A DNA stretch of 13,679 bases from DATDMG01 sp036518955 (lineage in GTDB: Bacteria; Actinomycetota; Actinomycetes; Actinomycetales; Kineosporiaceae), in contig DATDMG010000149.1 in assembly GCA_036518955.1 (NCBI GenBank), positions 1 to 13,679 of the forward strand, read 5' to 3'. The first letter of the stretch is position 1. Each line of letters opens with the position of its first letter. The notes beneath the pieces were generated by a model, which saw nothing but the letters and a program-made list of their open reading frames with translations, was not told the origin of the DNA and searched no databases. Both the position numbers and the translations under genes were made by a program. Of this stretch, positions 12,897 through 13,679 are shown piece after piece.

Positions 12897-13376
12897 GTGC
12901 GGGTGCGCATCTCTGCCAAGACCGACTACGCCATCCGGGCGGCCGCCGAGCTGGCCGCCGCGGGCTTGGCCCCAGGCTCCGGTCCGTGGGTGAAGACCGA
13001 GTCGGTCTCGAACGCCCAGGACATCCCCCTGCCCTTCCTGCTCAACATCCTCGCGGAGCTGCGCACCGCGGGCCTCGTCCGCAGCCGGCGCGGCGTCGAC
13101 GGGGGGTACCAGCTCGCCCGCTCCCCGGAGGAGATCAGCGTCGCCGACATCATCCGTGCCGTGGACGGCCCGCTGGCGAACATCGCCGGCAGCCGGCCCG
13201 AAGATCTGGAGTACTGCGGCGCGGCGAGCTCGTTGCGCGACGTCTGGATCGCGTTGCGGGCGACGATGCGCTCGGTGCTGGAGGGCGTCAGCCTCGCCGA
13301 CCTGGCGACCGGAACGCTGCCGGACGACGTCCGTGACCTGCTGGCGGGAGCCGGCGTCTGGCAGGCGCGCCACTGA
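12897..13376 (+). CDS. Rrf2 family transcriptional regulator
   Basis: Rrf2 proteins are small dimeric winged-helix regulators. The 159-residue product opens with RISAKTDYAIRAAAELA, the family's typical first helix. The recognition region IPLPFLLNILAELRTAGLVR (about residues 43-62) and the wing SRRGVDGGYQLAR follow, then ISVADIIRAVDGPL. IscR and NsrR ligate an iron-sulfur cluster with three cysteines in the C-terminal loop; here there is only one cysteine, Cys107 in LEYCGAASSL, so a classical three-cysteine cluster is unlikely. A thiol or small-ligand sensor, or partner-protein control, is possible. Two in-frame GTG codons compete; 12897 is chosen for its ribosome binding site spacing, and 12903 would give 157 residues. 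The regulated genes are unknown, although the divergent membrane protein gene and its own gene are natural candidates. Confidence 0.92.
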   Translation: MRVRISAKTDYAIRAAAELAAAGLAPGSGPWVKTESVSNAQDIPLPFLLNILAELRTAGLVRSRRGVDGGYQLARSPEEISVADIIRAVDGPLANIAGSRPEDLEYCGAASSLRDVWIALRATMRSVLEGVSLADLATGTLPDDVRDLLAGAGVWQARH

Positions 13377-13430
13377 CTGTTGGCCCGGCCGACCCGGCGG
13401 TCACCGGTGAACTGTGCGCCGCCGACGGCA

Positions 13431-13462
13431 ACGGCCGGGGCGCCGTCCCGCGCCCCGGCCGT
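13431..13462. terminator. Strong GC hairpin between convergent genes
   Basis: ACGGCCGGGGCG (13431-13442) pairs perfectly with CGCCCCGGCCGT (13451-13462) around an 8-nt loop. It lies 54 bp after the Rrf2 stop and 62 bp from the stop of the leftward partial gene, so it could end transcription from both sides. There is no T-tract, as is common for actinobacterial terminators. A weaker 5-bp hairpin (CCTCC/GGAGG, 13467-13480) follows. Confidence 0.8.
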
Positions 13463-13524
13463 CTCACCTCCCCCAGGAGGGCCAGGACCCGGTGGACTTC
13501 TGTTCCCACCGGGCGTTCCGTGGA

Positions 13525-13679
13525 CTACAACGTCGGCGACCCAGAAAGGTTTCCTGTGCCGGCGCAGGGTCGGGACGCTCGGAACGAATTCGCGATCGCC
13601 TCGCCGGAGGCGGCGAGGTCGTCCGGCGTCCGGCCGGTGATCAGCGGGCCCGGACCGGAGGCGAACCGGGAGGCCGTCA
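13525..13679 (-). CDS. C-terminal end of a leftward gene, possibly DJ-1/PfpI family
   Basis: Reading leftward from the window edge there is an open frame of 50 codons ending at TAG 13527-13525. The segment GPLITGRTPDDLAASGEAIA resembles the C-terminal end of DJ-1/PfpI-type glutamine amidotransferase-like proteins, which often close with an LITxRxPDDL motif and a final helix. The catalytic cysteine region would lie outside the window, so the family call is tentative. The last 16 residues look like an unstructured tail. The gene converges on the Rrf2 gene across the hairpin terminator. The competing frames on both strands over this stretch lack protein-like sequence. Confidence 0.6.
   Translation of the reverse strand, partial: TASRFASGPGPLITGRTPDDLAASGEAIANSFRASRPCAGTGNLSGSPTL

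Noticed and set aside
13380..13640. Plus-strand 86-codon frame after the Rrf2 gene
   Set aside because: It runs through the hairpin terminator and antisense to the better-supported leftward partial gene. Its product is low complexity.

Overview
The window is very GC-rich DNA with dense genes, many GTG starts and strong third-position GC bias. Its gene content is typical of an actinomycete: a sigR-rsrA pair, an LprG/LppX-type lipoprotein, a mycobacterial P55-type lipid exporter, an actinobacterial-type aroA followed by rsgA, and a monofunctional hisN. I cannot name the genus. I see no phage, transposon, CRISPR, tRNA or rRNA signature; this looks like chromosomal core DNA with a few unusual local structures.

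Layout. Positions 1-758 (-) hold most of a UDP-glucuronate decarboxylase-like sugar-nucleotide enzyme, cut by the window edge. Divergent from it, after a 55-bp gap containing a perfect 18-bp tandem duplication, a lipoprotein of the LprG family (814-1575) and an MFS exporter (1585-3345) form a two-gene operon. This matches the mycobacterial lprG-p55 lipid export pair. The exporter's 3' end overlaps, tail to tail by 14 nt, the redox anti-sigma factor gene rsrA (3332-3589, -), which is translationally coupled to sigR (3586-4206, -). sigR has a near-ideal SigR-type promoter (GGAAT-N18-GTT), an upstream in-frame GTG with a good ribosome binding site, and a second -10 box just before the canonical ATG. 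Together these look like the two-promoter, two-isoform arrangement known from Streptomyces.

After a gene-poor stretch of about 670 bp, a rightward block runs SRAP-domain DNA-protein crosslink protein (5120-6094), threonine dehydratase/serine racemase-like PLP enzyme (6124-7089), DoxX-like membrane protein (7157-7726), aroA (7787-9115) and rsgA (9123-10163). Two small leftward genes follow, a DUF2087 protein and a DUF2231 membrane protein. Then come hisN (11235-12017, +), an uncharacterised polytopic membrane protein (11925-12815, -), an Rrf2 regulator (12897-13376, +), a strong hairpin terminator, and the 3' end of a leftward gene running off the window (13525-13679).

Functional themes. The sigma factor pair senses disulfide stress. 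The SRAP protein shields abasic sites. aroA and hisN serve aromatic and histidine synthesis, and RsgA matures the 30S ribosome. The LprG-P55-like pair probably moves lipids to the outer envelope. The linkage sigR-rsrA ... SRAP ... aroA-rsgA ... hisN resembles the order remembered for mycobacteria and streptomycetes. The PLP enzyme and DoxX genes look like local additions. I found no clear undescribed system. The best leads are the sigR control region, the probable extra membrane hairpin in the P55-like exporter, the tandem duplication in the lprG promoter gap, and the uncharacterised membrane protein.
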